Assembly: GCA_003249955.1 (NCBI GenBank)
Contig: QKHS01000041.1
Span: forward strand, 124,001 to 188,000
Reading direction: 5' to 3'
DNA: 64,000 nucleotides
Origin: Bacteroidales bacterium
GTDB lineage: Bacteria; Bacteroidota; Bacteroidia; Bacteroidales; ML635J-15
Shown: in pieces, positions 41,929 through 50,282 of the stretch
How positions within the stretch are numbered: the first letter of the stretch is position 1
How the letters are laid out: each line of letters starts with the position of its first letter
Notes under the pieces: model-generated
Database searches by the model: none
Seen by the model: the letters and a program-made list of their open reading frames with translations, nothing else
Told to the model about the DNA's origin: nothing
Translations under genes and position numbers: made by a program

Positions 41929-43620
41929 ATGATGAAGAAAATTTTTGGATTATTATTTATCGGATTGATGATTATTTCTTTTGATAGCATTGGTTGTACC
42001 AATTTTATTGTAACAAAGGGAGCATCAACTGACGGTTCTGTTATGGTAAGTTATGCCGCCGACAGCCATTTATTGTATGGGGAATTATATCATTATTCTG
42101 CAAAGACTTACCCAAAGGGAAGTATGAGAAAAGTTTATGAATGGGACACGGGAAAGTATCTTGGAGAAATTCCTGAGGCAGAACGTACCTATAATGTAGT
42201 TGGTAACGTAAACGAACACCAGGTTGCAATCGGTGAAACCACTTATGGCGGCAGGGAAGAGTTGTGGGGCGATTCTACAGCTATAATGGATTACGGAAGC
42301 TTGATTTATATTGCTTTGCAACGTGCGACTTCAGCAAGAGAAGCAATAAAAATTATGACTGAATTAATGGACCAATACGGTTATTACAGCGAAGGAGAAT
42401 CTTTTTCTGTTTGCGACAAAAATGAAGCATGGATATTTGAAGTCATCGGAAAAGGACAGGGTAGAAAAGGAGCAGTCTGGGTAGCAATGCTTATTCCTGA
42501 CGGATATATTTGTGCTCATGCAAACCAGGCAAGAATAACTACTTTTGATTATCAGAAAAAGAACGATTGGTTTAATGCTTCACAAACTGTATTTAATTCA
42601 AAAGACGTAATAAGCTTTGCACGCGAAATGAAATATTTTGATGGAAAAGATGCTGAATTCAGTTTTTCAGATACATACGCACCTGTTACTTTTGGTGGTG
42701 CCCGTTTTTGTGAAATGAGAGTATGGGCTTTCTTTAATTCCGTTTCAGCAGGCATGGACAAATACTGGGAATATGCAAAAGGAAATATAGAACACGGATC
42801 TTACGGTTATGCAACCAACAGAATGCCTTTGTGGATAAAACCGGATCGTAAAATTTCTCAGGCAGACATTTTTAAATTTATGGGAAATCATCTTGAAGGA
42901 ACCGAGCTTGATATGAGAAAAGATATAGGAGCCGGACCTTATGGTAATCCTTATCGCTGGAGACCAATGACATGGAGTGTTGACGGAGTTGATTACTGCC
43001 ACGAACGTACTACAGCTACCCAGCAAACAGGGTTCTCTTTTGTTGCTCAGCTTCGTAGCTGGATGCCTGACGTAGTTGGTGTTATAAACTGGTTTGGTGT
43101 TGATGATGCCGGTTTTACCGTTTATGTTCCTATGTATGCTTCAATTACAAAAATTCCGCATCCTTATGAAGTAGGTAACGGCTCTTTGATGAATTTTACA
43201 ATGGAATCTGCTTTCTGGATTTTTAATATGGTTTCAAATTACGCTTACACACGTTATTCTGACATGTACCCGGAAATTGCTTCCGTACAGAATGAACTGG
43301 AAACTGAGTTTATTTCAAACGTTCAGACTTTCGATAAAAAAATGATTGAACTTAATAAAACAAATCCTGAAAAAGTAGTTGAGGAATTAAATAAGTTCTC
43401 TAATGATGCGGCAGTTAAAACCCACAAACGTTGGACAGAGCTTTATGCATACTTATTTACAAAATATATGGATGGAAATATTAAAACTCCGAGAGCAGTT
43501 CCGGAAGGATATAAATATTATGCTCCTGAGTTAAAACAACCTCCGTTGAGTGATGAGTGGTATAGAAGAATTGCTGCTGATACAGGAGACAAACTTAAAG
43601 TTACAGGTGAGTCTCACTAA
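41929..43620 (+). CDS. C69 family dipeptidase
   Basis: A 563-residue N-terminal-nucleophile hydrolase of peptidase family C69 (PepD type). A signal segment ends just before the conserved cysteine in SIGCTNFIVTKGASTDGSV (C23), which should become the N-terminal nucleophile after processing. Further family blocks: NVVGNVNEHQVAIGETTYGGREEL, SFSVCDKNEAWIFEVIGKG and ANQARITTFD. It probably cleaves dipeptides in the periplasm, as expected for an amino-acid-fermenting anaerobe. Monocistronic, with its own promoter and terminator. Confidence 0.92.
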   Translation: MMKKIFGLLFIGLMIISFDSIGCTNFIVTKGASTDGSVMVSYAADSHLLYGELYHYSAKTYPKGSMRKVYEWDTGKYLGEIPEAERTYNVVGNVNEHQVAIGETTYGGREELWGDSTAIMDYGSLIYIALQRATSAREAIKIMTELMDQYGYYSEGESFSVCDKNEAWIFEVIGKGQGRKGAVWVAMLIPDGYICAHANQARITTFDYQKKNDWFNASQTVFNSKDVISFAREMKYFDGKDAEFSFSDTYAPVTFGGARFCEMRVWAFFNSVSAGMDKYWEYAKGNIEHGSYGYATNRMPLWIKPDRKISQADIFKFMGNHLEGTELDMRKDIGAGPYGNPYRWRPMTWSVDGVDYCHERTTATQQTGFSFVAQLRSWMPDVVGVINWFGVDDAGFTVYVPMYASITKIPHPYEVGNGSLMNFTMESAFWIFNMVSNYAYTRYSDMYPEIASVQNELETEFISNVQTFDKKMIELNKTNPEKVVEELNKFSNDAAVKTHKRWTELYAYLFTKYMDGNIKTPRAVPEGYKYYAPELKQPPLSDEWYRRIAADTGDKLKVTGESH

Positions 43621-43634
43621 AAAATAATAACTGA

Positions 43635-43667
43635 CAAAAAGAGCCGCTTTATAGCGGCTCTTTTTGT
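43635..43667 (+). terminator. Rho-independent terminator
   Basis: Long stem aaaagagccgct/agcggctctttt with 4-nt loop (43635-43667) and T run. Confidence 0.92.
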
Positions 43668-43798
43668 TTTGTTCAGATTGTTTTTTTGTTCTGAAATCTT
43701 TAAGAACCTGCAGAATAACCGGAAAATATTGTTAAATTAATTTTTTAACAGACAATATAAAATGTTTTAATTTTGCATTGATTTTTAAGAATAAAAAT

Positions 43799-44548
43799 AT
43801 GGCTCACGAAAATAATAAATTGGTTTTTGGTTTGGTTTTTTTAACGGTAATTTCATGCGGACAGAAAAAAAACAGGGAAGCTTTGCCGGATCCTAATAAA
43901 CGGAATAATTCAGATATGGTGATTCTGCCGGAGTCTCTAGAGGCAAGAAAAAGTGAATTTGTCGAAAATGTAAACTGTGCAAAGGAAAATATCCGTAAAT
44001 TCAGTAAAAAGAACGGGTGGGAAGGACTATCAACAGACACTTATTTTGACAGTGTTATGATTTTTGATGTGAAAAAAGAATTTGATGTTACCTTTCTTAC
44101 GCTTACCGGTAAAAATCCCGGAATGACTGTTCCCGGTAATTATTGTGCGGCATTGGAAGAAAGAACGTTGTTGTGTATGAGCCCTGAGTATTGCGAACAA
44201 GTATTGCCTGATGGCTCAGAAGAGCACTTTTATGATAAAATGATAACGCATGAAATTGCACATAAACTTCAAATAAACATTTTAAAAGGAGACGAAGGAG
44301 CAACAGGCCCGGTTTGGTTCTGCGAAGGATTTGCGATGTATGCTGCAAAGCAATTCGAGAATTCTGATATAGAACTTTCAAAAGATGAAATGATAAAGAT
44401 AATCAAAAACCCAAAACAAGGGGATTATGAAAAATATGCTTTTATTTTTAGGTATCTGGTTGAAATAATACCATTGAAAGATCTTGTGGAAAAAGCCGGC
44501 AATAAGGATTTTAATGAAGAGATGGTTAATTATCTGATGTTGGAATAG
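43799..44548 (+). CDS. Gluzincin-type metalloprotease lipoprotein, uncharacterised
   Basis: The ATG at 43799 (MAHENNKLVFGLVFLTVISC) gives a 249-residue lipoprotein precursor with lipobox VISC. Zinc-protease motif THEIAHKLQ (HExxH) is followed about 20 residues later by PVWFCEGFAMYAA, where the E would be the third ligand, as in Peptidase_MA-like gluzincins. The call of an active protease is an inference from these residues. No family name can be given. Substrate unknown; the neighbouring C69 dipeptidase suggests peptide metabolism but is separated by a terminator. Confidence 0.75.
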   Translation: MAHENNKLVFGLVFLTVISCGQKKNREALPDPNKRNNSDMVILPESLEARKSEFVENVNCAKENIRKFSKKNGWEGLSTDTYFDSVMIFDVKKEFDVTFLTLTGKNPGMTVPGNYCAALEERTLLCMSPEYCEQVLPDGSEEHFYDKMITHEIAHKLQINILKGDEGATGPVWFCEGFAMYAAKQFENSDIELSKDEMIKIIKNPKQGDYEKYAFIFRYLVEIIPLKDLVEKAGNKDFNEEMVNYLMLE

Positions 44549-44552
44549 TTGG

Positions 44553-44936
44553 TTAAATACCGTGGTTTATTCTTATTGGCCTGTTGTTGTCGTCAACTGC
44601 TGCAAAATAAAAAACTGCTTCAATTGCTTTTTCTCTTTTACCGGAATACATATCCTCTGAAAATACTTCTACTTTTATACCTGTTTTTAATTGTGAGACA
44701 TTGCAGATATTTCCCGTTATTTCGACAATCTCTCCGGATTTTACAGGTTTTATAAATTTAAAGTTATCTGTAGAAACTGTAACGATTTTATGCCTTAAAA
44801 ACCGCAGGGCCGTAATGTACGCAACTTCATCCATCCATTGCATTGCAATTCCTCCGAATAAAGTATCATGATCGTTCAGAGTTCCGGGAAATATAGCCCG
44901 GTATTGTTTCGTTTCAAAATCTTTTAATTCGTTCAT
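44553..44936 (-). CDS. Acyl-CoA thioesterase, hotdog fold (YciA-like)
   Basis: A 127-residue hotdog-fold protein with the acyl-CoA hydrolase pattern: FPGTLNDHDTLFGGIAMQWMDEVAYITALRFLRHKIVTVSTDNFKF. The N-D-H and the GG-x-Q-W-M-D region include the usual catalytic Asp. It probably hydrolyses acyl-CoA. It is divergent from the DUF134 gene; its consensus promoter overlaps the first palindrome of that shared region. It ends 4 bp after the convergent lipoprotein gene. Confidence 0.9.
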   Translation of the reverse strand: MNELKDFETKQYRAIFPGTLNDHDTLFGGIAMQWMDEVAYITALRFLRHKIVTVSTDNFKFIKPVKSGEIVEITGNICNVSQLKTGIKVEVFSEDMYSGKREKAIEAVFYFAAVDDNNRPIRINHGI

Positions 44937-44948
44937 ATATTTTTTTTA

Positions 44949-45012
44949 CAAAAGTAAAATTAATTTGCGAAATGAACAAATGTTCATTATCTTTGTAGTG
45001 AACAAATGTTTA
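44949..45012. promoter_or_regulatory. Divergent consensus promoters with twin TGAACA-AA-TGTTCA operators
   Basis: Plus strand: TTTG at 44964-44967 and TATCTTTG at 44988-44995, 20-bp spacer, for the DUF134 gene. Minus strand: TTTG (44977-44980) and TACTTTTG (44949-44956), 20-bp spacer, for the thioesterase. Palindrome 1, atgaaca-aa-tgttcat (44972-44987), lies in the plus spacer and over the minus -33 box. Palindrome 2, tgaaca-aa-tgttta (44999-45012), lies over the plus start site. Centres are 26 bp apart. The half-site resembles ArsR/SmtB-type operators; DUF134 itself has a helix-turn-helix and is another candidate. Confidence 0.8.
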
Positions 45013-45018
45013 ATAAAA

Positions 45019-45594
45019 ATGTCTCCAAGAATTAAAAGAAACAGAAAAGTTTTAAATCTGCCTTTAATAAAAGGATTTAAGCCTTATGGTCCTGAATCGG
45101 GGAGTGATAAAAAGGAGCCTGTTATATTACTTTACGAAGAATATGAAGCATTGAGATTGTGTGATTATGATATGTGTAATCATCTTGAGGCTTCGGCAAT
45201 AATGAATATTTCAAGGCCGACATATACGCGTATATATGCTGCTGTAAGGCAAAAGATTGCAAAAGCTTTTGTTGAAGGCAGACAGATTGTTATTGAAGGA
45301 GGTAAGGTTTATTTTGATAGTGATTGGTATCATTGTGAGTCTTGTGGTTGTTATGCCAACAACCCGGATAAAGAAAAATCACTTGGTAATTGTCCGTTAT
45401 GCGGAAGTTTGAATATTCATGAGTACGATTATGACAATGAAAATAATTTAACTGATGCCGAAGAGAGTTGTGACAATGTTTGTATTTGTCCGGAGTGTGG
45501 CTACGAGCAGGAACATCTCAGGGCAAGACCATGCAACTCAGATATTTGTCCTGAGTGCAATACTCCGATGGTGCGAAAAAATAATAATAAATAA
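45019..45594 (+). CDS. DUF134 family HTH protein with zinc-ribbon-like cysteines
   Basis: The ATG at 45019 (MSPRIKRNRKVLNLP) gives 191 residues; the start at 44965 lies upstream of the promoter and can be excluded. The DUF134 part (about 1-95) has VILLYEEYEALRLCDYD and a sigma-r4-like helix-turn-helix HLEASAIMNISRPTYTRIYAAVRQKIA. The C-terminal half holds several CxxC pairs (ESCGCY, NCPLCGS, CICPECGY, CPECN), so one or two zinc ribbons or Fe-S sites are likely. DUF134 proteins lie beside NifX-like genes in anaerobes and are thought to regulate them. First gene of the cluster. Confidence 0.9.
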   Translation: MSPRIKRNRKVLNLPLIKGFKPYGPESGSDKKEPVILLYEEYEALRLCDYDMCNHLEASAIMNISRPTYTRIYAAVRQKIAKAFVEGRQIVIEGGKVYFDSDWYHCESCGCYANNPDKEKSLGNCPLCGSLNIHEYDYDNENNLTDAEESCDNVCICPECGYEQEHLRARPCNSDICPECNTPMVRKNNNK

Positions 45595-45605
45595 ACAGTA
45601 ATAAT

Positions 45606-45923
45606 ATGAAAGTTGCAATTACATCAACAGGGAACAGCCTGGAGTCAAAGATTGATAAACGGTTCGGACGTTGTTCATTTTTTGTTATTTATGATACAGA
45701 AACAAAGTCTGTCGAGTTTATTCCCAATCCTAACAAAGATGCTGAAGAAGGAGCGGGGCCTGCATCTGTACAATTAGTGGCAACACGAAAAGCGGATAAA
45801 ATAGTATCAGGAGAGTTTGGACTGAAGATCAAGCCTTTGCTTGACAGTTTAAAAATTCAGATGATAGTTTTAAAAGAACCTGAACGTACTGTTTCTGACA
45901 TAATTGATTACTTAAATCATTAA
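45606..45923 (+). CDS. NifX/NifB-C-like cluster-binding protein 1
   Basis: A 105-residue RNase H-like dinitrogenase iron-molybdenum-cofactor family domain: MKVAITSTGNSLESKIDKRFGRCSFFVIYD, PNPNKDAEEGAGPASVQLVA, ADKIVSGEFGLKIKPLLDS. Members carry metal-sulfur clusters, such as the Mo-Cu cluster of the orange protein ORP. No nitrogenase genes are present, so a nitrogen-fixation role is not implied. It follows the DUF134 gene by 11 bp. Confidence 0.92.
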   Translation: MKVAITSTGNSLESKIDKRFGRCSFFVIYDTETKSVEFIPNPNKDAEEGAGPASVQLVATRKADKIVSGEFGLKIKPLLDSLKIQMIVLKEPERTVSDIIDYLNH

Positions 45924-45941
45924 CTATAAAAAACTAATGAC

Positions 45942-46262
45942 ATGAAAATCGCGGTTCCTACTATCGGAGGTGTTCTTGATGAATACTTTGAGTCATGTGA
46001 GGTGTTTACAATCTTCACAACAGACGATTCTTTCAATATTACAGAATCAGAGCTCTTATATACGCCTCAGGGCTGCGATTGTAAAAATAATGTACCATTA
46101 ATTATGCAGCAAAAGGGGGTTAAGTTTATGCTTGCTTTTGTAATGCCGGCACATGCAGACGGTACATGTGCAAAATATGGAATAGAAGTAGTTACTGGTT
46201 TTTCCGGGAATGTGCAGGATGTTGCAGAAAGATTTCTGAGTAGTAAAAAAACTAAATTATAA
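45942..46262 (+). CDS. NifX-like cluster-binding protein 2
   Basis: A 106-residue member of the same family: MKIAVPTIGGVLDEYFESCEVFTIF, QGCDCKNNVPLIMQQKGVKFMLAF, ADGTCAKYGIEVVTGFSG. It has four cysteines (SCEV, GCDC, GTCA) against one in copy 1, so metal binding through thiolates is more plausible here. The usual HFG near residue 15 is replaced by YFE, a divergence from the other two copies. Confidence 0.88.
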   Translation: MKIAVPTIGGVLDEYFESCEVFTIFTTDDSFNITESELLYTPQGCDCKNNVPLIMQQKGVKFMLAFVMPAHADGTCAKYGIEVVTGFSGNVQDVAERFLSSKKTKL

Positions 46263-46283
46263 CAATTAAACAATAATACAAAA

Positions 46284-46487
46284 ATGCCGGGATTAAATCA
46301 ACAAGGCCCGTCAGGACAAGGTCCTGGTACCGGGCAAAAAAAAGGAAGGTGTGCAGGTTTCGGGTTAAATAAAAAAAACAGAACAACTACACCGGATGAT
46401 GTCAGGAGTGAAACATTTTGCTCAGGACAAAACAGAGTCGGTCGTGGTCAGCGACTACAAAAACGCTTAAGAGGTTGTATGCAGTAA
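46284..46487 (+). CDS. DUF5320-like small Gly/Cys protein
   Basis: A 67-residue basic protein starting MPGLNQQGPSGQGPGTGQKKGRCAGF. The PG-x-GP-x-G-x-GP-x-TG pattern is that of DUF5320-like proteins that accompany NifX-type genes in anaerobes. Three cysteines (GRCAG, TFCSG, RGCMQ) could bind metal. Function unknown. The gene lies 21 bp after NifX-like 2. Confidence 0.8.
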   Translation: MPGLNQQGPSGQGPGTGQKKGRCAGFGLNKKNRTTTPDDVRSETFCSGQNRVGRGQRLQKRLRGCMQ

Positions 46488-46542
46488 AAGTATCATTTAA
46501 TATATGATACCTGCCAGGTAAAACAGAATAAAAAACATAAAT

Positions 46543-46908
46543 ATGAATAAAATAATTGCGATTCCGATGGAAAACGGAATGCTTTGTGAACACTTCGGAC
46601 ATTGTCAGACATTTGCAATAGTCAAAGTGGAAAACAATAATATTGTAGAAATTAATGAGTTAATGCCGCCTGAACATGTGCCGGGATTATATCCGCGATG
46701 GGTTGCACAATTCGGGGTTACTGACGTAATTGCAGGCGGAATGGGGCAAAAGGCTGTAGAATTGTTTAACCAACAAAATATTAATGCTTTTGTGGGCGCT
46801 CCGGTTAAAAATGCAAAGGATTTGGTAACCGATTTTATAAATGATAAACTTAATCTTTCTGCAAACTATTGTAATCATGATCATGAACACGGGAACTGCG
46901 GGCATTAA
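46543..46908 (+). CDS. NifX-like cluster-binding protein 3 with His/Cys-rich tail
   Basis: A 121-residue member: MNKIIAIPMENGMLCEHFGHCQTFAIVKV, VAQFGVTDVIAGGMGQKAVELFNQQNINAFVGA. Closest of the three to the MTH1175/ORP type. The tail YCNHDHEHGNCGH adds five His and two Cys, a likely metal-binding site. Its 3' end overlaps the next gene if that uses the ATG at 46883. Confidence 0.92.
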   Translation: MNKIIAIPMENGMLCEHFGHCQTFAIVKVENNNIVEINELMPPEHVPGLYPRWVAQFGVTDVIAGGMGQKAVELFNQQNINAFVGAPVKNAKDLVTDFINDKLNLSANYCNHDHEHGNCGH

Positions 46909-47773
46909 AAAGCAAGTTGTGGGGGTAGGATGCAGGAGTTGTTTTTTACGTTTTTATCAAAGACTTTTTACTAAATTTAATACTTCTGAACAGATTCAGA
47001 AAGAGTTTCTGGAATATTTTGACATAGTAACAACAACGCTTGCTTTTGAATCTGCTCCAGAGGTTCAGCGCGATCTTAGCATGAAGTTTTGTAAACTAAC
47101 GGGCATCGAAGATCTTTTTGTTGAAGAGAAACACATGTCAAATCTTAAGGCAACAGAGATTTATAATAAATGGAAGCCAATAATTTCTGAGTATGATGAT
47201 GTGTTTAAAGCAACATTGCGGCTTGCAATTGCCGGTAACATTATGGACTATGGTGCAGGTGATTATTTTGATATTGAATCTGTTATAACAGAAGTTTTTC
47301 ATGCTGAATTTGCGATAGATTATTCTCGTCTGCTTAAAGAAAAGATAAAATCATCTGAAAAAATATTATATCTTGGAGATAATGCCGGTGAAATAGTGTT
47401 TGATAAATTGTTTATTGAAACAAATTTGCAGGACAAAGTCGTTTATGTAGTTAAAGGCGGGCCTGTTTTGAATGATGTTACCATGGCTGATGCCGAAGCT
47501 GTAAACATGGAATCTGTTGCAAAAGTAATCACTAACGGATATAATGCTCCTTCAACCGTATTAAGCATGTGCAGTCCTGATTTTATGCATCATTTTAATT
47601 CAGCAGATTTGATAATTTCAAAAGGACAGGGCAATTTTGAAGGATTATGGAGTGAAAACGACAGCAGGGTTTTCTTTTTACTTATGACAAAATGTGACAC
47701 AGTTTCGGACATTCTTGGCGTAAACAAAGGAAGTTTTGTTGTTATTAACGGAGGACACAGGTTTGAAAAATAA
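46883..47773 (+). CDS. DUF89 / ARMT1-like domain protein
   Basis: With the ATG at 46883 the protein has 296 residues and overlaps NifX-like 3 by 26 bp; a GTG at 46919 just after that stop would place the conserved CRSCFLRFYQRL closer to the N-terminus, as in other bacterial DUF89 proteins. Later blocks include the metal/phosphate-site motifs ILYLGDNAGEIVFDKLF, VVKGGPVLNDVTMADAEA and ADLIISKGQGNFEGL. The family includes metal-dependent phosphatases (damage-control enzymes). Why it sits in a metal-cluster locus is unclear. Confidence 0.88.
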   Translation: MNTGTAGIKKQVVGVGCRSCFLRFYQRLFTKFNTSEQIQKEFLEYFDIVTTTLAFESAPEVQRDLSMKFCKLTGIEDLFVEEKHMSNLKATEIYNKWKPIISEYDDVFKATLRLAIAGNIMDYGAGDYFDIESVITEVFHAEFAIDYSRLLKEKIKSSEKILYLGDNAGEIVFDKLFIETNLQDKVVYVVKGGPVLNDVTMADAEAVNMESVAKVITNGYNAPSTVLSMCSPDFMHHFNSADLIISKGQGNFEGLWSENDSRVFFLLMTKCDTVSDILGVNKGSFVVINGGHRFEK

Positions 47774-48650
47774 AAATATAAAAATAGCTGTTGCCAGCGG
47801 TAAAGGCGGAACAGGGAAAACATTGATTTCTACTAACTTGTTTTATGTACTGCAGCAATCAGGTCTCAATGTTAAGTTAATTGATTGTGATGCAGAAGAA
47901 CCAAATGCAATGGCTTTTTTTTCGGGGAATTGTGAAAAACAGACAGATGTAACACAAAAGGTTCCGGTTATTGACGAAAGCAAGTGTACATATTGCAGTA
48001 AGTGCCATGATTATTGCTCCTACAATGCAATATTTATTTTACCTCCGGCAAAAATTATAAAAGTGATAGAAGAGTTGTGTCATGATTGTGGCGCTTGTTC
48101 TGTTGCCTGCGGGTTTAATGCTATAAGCGAAAAAGATGTTTCAGTCGGTACAGTCAGCAGCTATTCCATGTCAGAAAAAACATCGGTTATTGAAGCCAGG
48201 ATGAAAGTGGGTGTTTTTTCTCCTGTTAATGTAATTAAGGCTGCAATAAAAGAAGCCGGAAATGATGGTGTTATAATTCTTGATTCTCCGCCCGGAACCT
48301 CGTGTCCTTTCATTCAGACAGTTACACATGCCGATTTTGTTATCCTGGTTACAGAGCCGACTCCTTTTGGGTTAAGCGATTTAAAGCAATCTGTCGAAAC
48401 TCTTGAAACAATGGATAAACATTATGGTGTTATAGTAAACCGGTCTGGCATGGGAGACAGTCAGATTTACAATTATCTGGAGCAGAAGAAAATCCCGCTT
48501 TTAGCTGAAATACCTTTTGATAAAGAAATTGCCCTGAGATACTCAGGAGCAGAATTAATTACAAGAACAGATCCGGAGTGGCAACCGATGTTTACAGCAC
48601 TGTTTGATTTAATAATTGAAGAATATGGAAATAGCGGTAATAAGCGGTAA
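47763..48650 (+). CDS. ParA/MinD-type ATPase with inserted ferredoxin domain 1
   Basis: No ATG exists upstream of the P-loop; TTG at 47763, overlapping the DUF89 stop by 11 bp, is the likely start (295 residues). Deviant Walker A VASGKGGTGKTLIS, then a two-cluster 4Fe-4S insert with eight cysteines (CTYCSKCHDYC and CHDCGACSVAC), then IILDSPPGTSCPF and LVTEPTPFGLSDL of the Mrp/MinD fold. Such ATPase pairs occur beside ORP/NifX genes and are thought to assemble or insert metal-sulfur clusters. The following homologue overlaps by 26 bp. Confidence 0.9.
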   Translation: MKNKNIKIAVASGKGGTGKTLISTNLFYVLQQSGLNVKLIDCDAEEPNAMAFFSGNCEKQTDVTQKVPVIDESKCTYCSKCHDYCSYNAIFILPPAKIIKVIEELCHDCGACSVACGFNAISEKDVSVGTVSSYSMSEKTSVIEARMKVGVFSPVNVIKAAIKEAGNDGVIILDSPPGTSCPFIQTVTHADFVILVTEPTPFGLSDLKQSVETLETMDKHYGVIVNRSGMGDSQIYNYLEQKKIPLLAEIPFDKEIALRYSGAELITRTDPEWQPMFTALFDLIIEEYGNSGNKR

Positions 48651-49488
48651 AGGCGGCACGGGGAAAAGTAGTGTAAGCTCTGCTTTTGCAACATTATCAG
48701 AAATAATTGTATTGGCAGATTGCGATGTAGATGCAGCGAATTTATACCTTATTTTTAATCCTGAAAATGAGGAAGAGCAGGTTTATGCAGGAGGACAGAA
48801 AGCTGTTATTGACTATTCGCTGTGTGATAATTGCAGAGTTTGTCAGGATTATTGCAGATTCGATGCTATTTCTGTTGTAAATGGGAAAACAGTAATATCA
48901 GGAATTTTGTGTGACGGCTGTAAATTATGTTCACGCATTTGCCCCGAAAATGCTATTAAAATGATTGTTGAGAACAAGAGCAGAATGTTTTCCGGTAGTT
49001 TCAGAAATGGCAAAATGGTTTACGGGCGTTTAGCTCCCGGCGAAGAGAATTCCGGGAAACTGGTAAATCTGGTAAGGGAAAAGGCAAAGCAGATATCTCT
49101 TAAAAATGGACTGAATACAATAATTATTGACGGGCCTCCGGGTATAGGATGTCCGGTAATATCTTCGGTTACAGGCGTTGATAAAGTAGTTATTGTTACA
49201 GAACCAACAATTTCGGGACTTAATGATTTGAAAAGAGTACTTGAAATTACTTCAAAATTTAGTCTGAATACCTGGGTAATAATAAATAAATTCAACCTTA
49301 ACCCGGATATGTCAAACCGTATAGAATCATATTGTAACAACTGCGACATTAAAATAGCCGGGAAATTACCATTTGAGCCAAAAGTTGTAGAAGCTATGAT
49401 TAATTGTAAGAGTATAACGGAATGGGCTCCTGAATCTCATTTTACGAAGGAAATAATTTCAGCATATAAAATTATTACAAATGAATAA
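48625..49488 (+). CDS. ParA/MinD-type ATPase with inserted ferredoxin domain 2
   Basis: The ATG at 48625 gives 287 residues. Walker A VISGKGGTGKSSVS is followed by eight cysteines in CDNCRVCQDYC and CDGCKLCSRIC (two 4Fe-4S clusters), then IIIDGPPGIGCPVISS and VTEPTISGLNDLKR. It is a diverged paralogue of the preceding gene; the two probably form a heterodimer. The 26-bp overlap upstream and 8-bp overlap downstream show strong translational coupling. Confidence 0.92.
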   Translation: MEIAVISGKGGTGKSSVSSAFATLSEIIVLADCDVDAANLYLIFNPENEEEQVYAGGQKAVIDYSLCDNCRVCQDYCRFDAISVVNGKTVISGILCDGCKLCSRICPENAIKMIVENKSRMFSGSFRNGKMVYGRLAPGEENSGKLVNLVREKAKQISLKNGLNTIIIDGPPGIGCPVISSVTGVDKVVIVTEPTISGLNDLKRVLEITSKFSLNTWVIINKFNLNPDMSNRIESYCNNCDIKIAGKLPFEPKVVEAMINCKSITEWAPESHFTKEIISAYKIITNE

Positions 49489-49753
49489 AGTTATGTCAGG
49501 TAAAGTACCTGTAATAAATCCAGACAGATGTATAAAATGTTCGAAATGTGTCAGTATCTGTCATGCGCAGGCAATTATAAACGAGCGTAGTCTTAGTTGT
49601 TCAAGATGCATAAAATATTGTATTGCAATGGAAGTTCCGTGTAATACGGATAATTATGTTTTCGATTATAAAAAATGTGATTCATGTGGCTTATGCGTTT
49701 TGGAGTGCGACCAGAATGCAATTTCAATGACAGACCATTTTGAAAAAGTGTAA
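49481..49753 (+). CDS. Small polyferredoxin
   Basis: A 90-residue protein with three cysteine groups: CIKCSKCVSIC (about 17-27), CSRCIKYC (about 40-47) and CDSCGLCVLEC (about 66-76). Two complete 4Fe-4S clusters are likely from the outer groups; the middle group has three closely spaced cysteines. It overlaps the ATPase gene by 8 bp and probably transfers electrons to or from the Fe-S ATPases. Confidence 0.88.
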   Translation: MNKVMSGKVPVINPDRCIKCSKCVSICHAQAIINERSLSCSRCIKYCIAMEVPCNTDNYVFDYKKCDSCGLCVLECDQNAISMTDHFEKV

Positions 49754-49875
49754 AATAAAAAGGAATTCTATTGTTAATTACTTTATAAAACCGGATAAAT
49801 AAGGCGTGGTATAAAACGAAAAAATAGTAAACAGAGACTTAAAATATATTTAAAAACAATTTAAAAATTAAAAAA

Positions 49876-50280
49876 ATGAAATCAAATTCTCTTTGGACAA
49901 GAAAATTTCAATCCGTTGTAGATAACGGAAGAAATCACAGTATGGTAATTGATTTGCCTGAGGCAAAAGGCGGAATTAACAGTGGCCCTACAGCATTGGA
50001 ATTATGCGTTATGAGCTTTAGCGGTTGCGTGGGGACAATTTTTGCAATGGTTGCAGAAAAGATGCGTTTAAGTTTTGATAAAATGGAAGTGGAAGTAAAT
50101 GCAGAGCAGAAAAATAATGCACCTACAATTTCCGATATTCATTTTGTGCTTTCAATCAGAACAGAGGAAGAAAAAAATAAAATAGAAAAATGTCTTGATC
50201 ATACGCTTAACACATGTCCGGTGGGAGTTCTTTTTAAACAGGCAGGTGTTGTAGTAACAAGTGAAATTAAATTTCTGTAA
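49876..50280 (+). CDS. OsmC family protein
   Basis: A 134-residue OsmC/Ohr-fold protein: GPTALELCVMSFSGCVGTIFAMVAEKMRL and LDHTLNTCPVGVLFKQAG. The two conserved cysteines (SGC about 56, TCP about 117) are the thiol pair that reduces organic peroxides in OsmC/Ohr. It is 122 bp after the polyferredoxin and 2 bp before mrp. The gap contains no obvious promoter or terminator, so it may be read with the cluster. Confidence 0.88.
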   Translation: MKSNSLWTRKFQSVVDNGRNHSMVIDLPEAKGGINSGPTALELCVMSFSGCVGTIFAMVAEKMRLSFDKMEVEVNAEQKNNAPTISDIHFVLSIRTEEEKNKIEKCLDHTLNTCPVGVLFKQAGVVVTSEIKFL

Positions 50281-50282
50281 TT

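Noticed and set aside
44965-45018. Earlier start for the DUF134 protein
   Set aside because: The segment contains the promoter and operators; DUF134 proteins start with a short basic sequence like MSPRIKRNRK.
45606-46908. Nitrogen-fixation genes
   Set aside because: NifX-like domains occur widely in anaerobes; no nifHDK or other nif gene is in the window.
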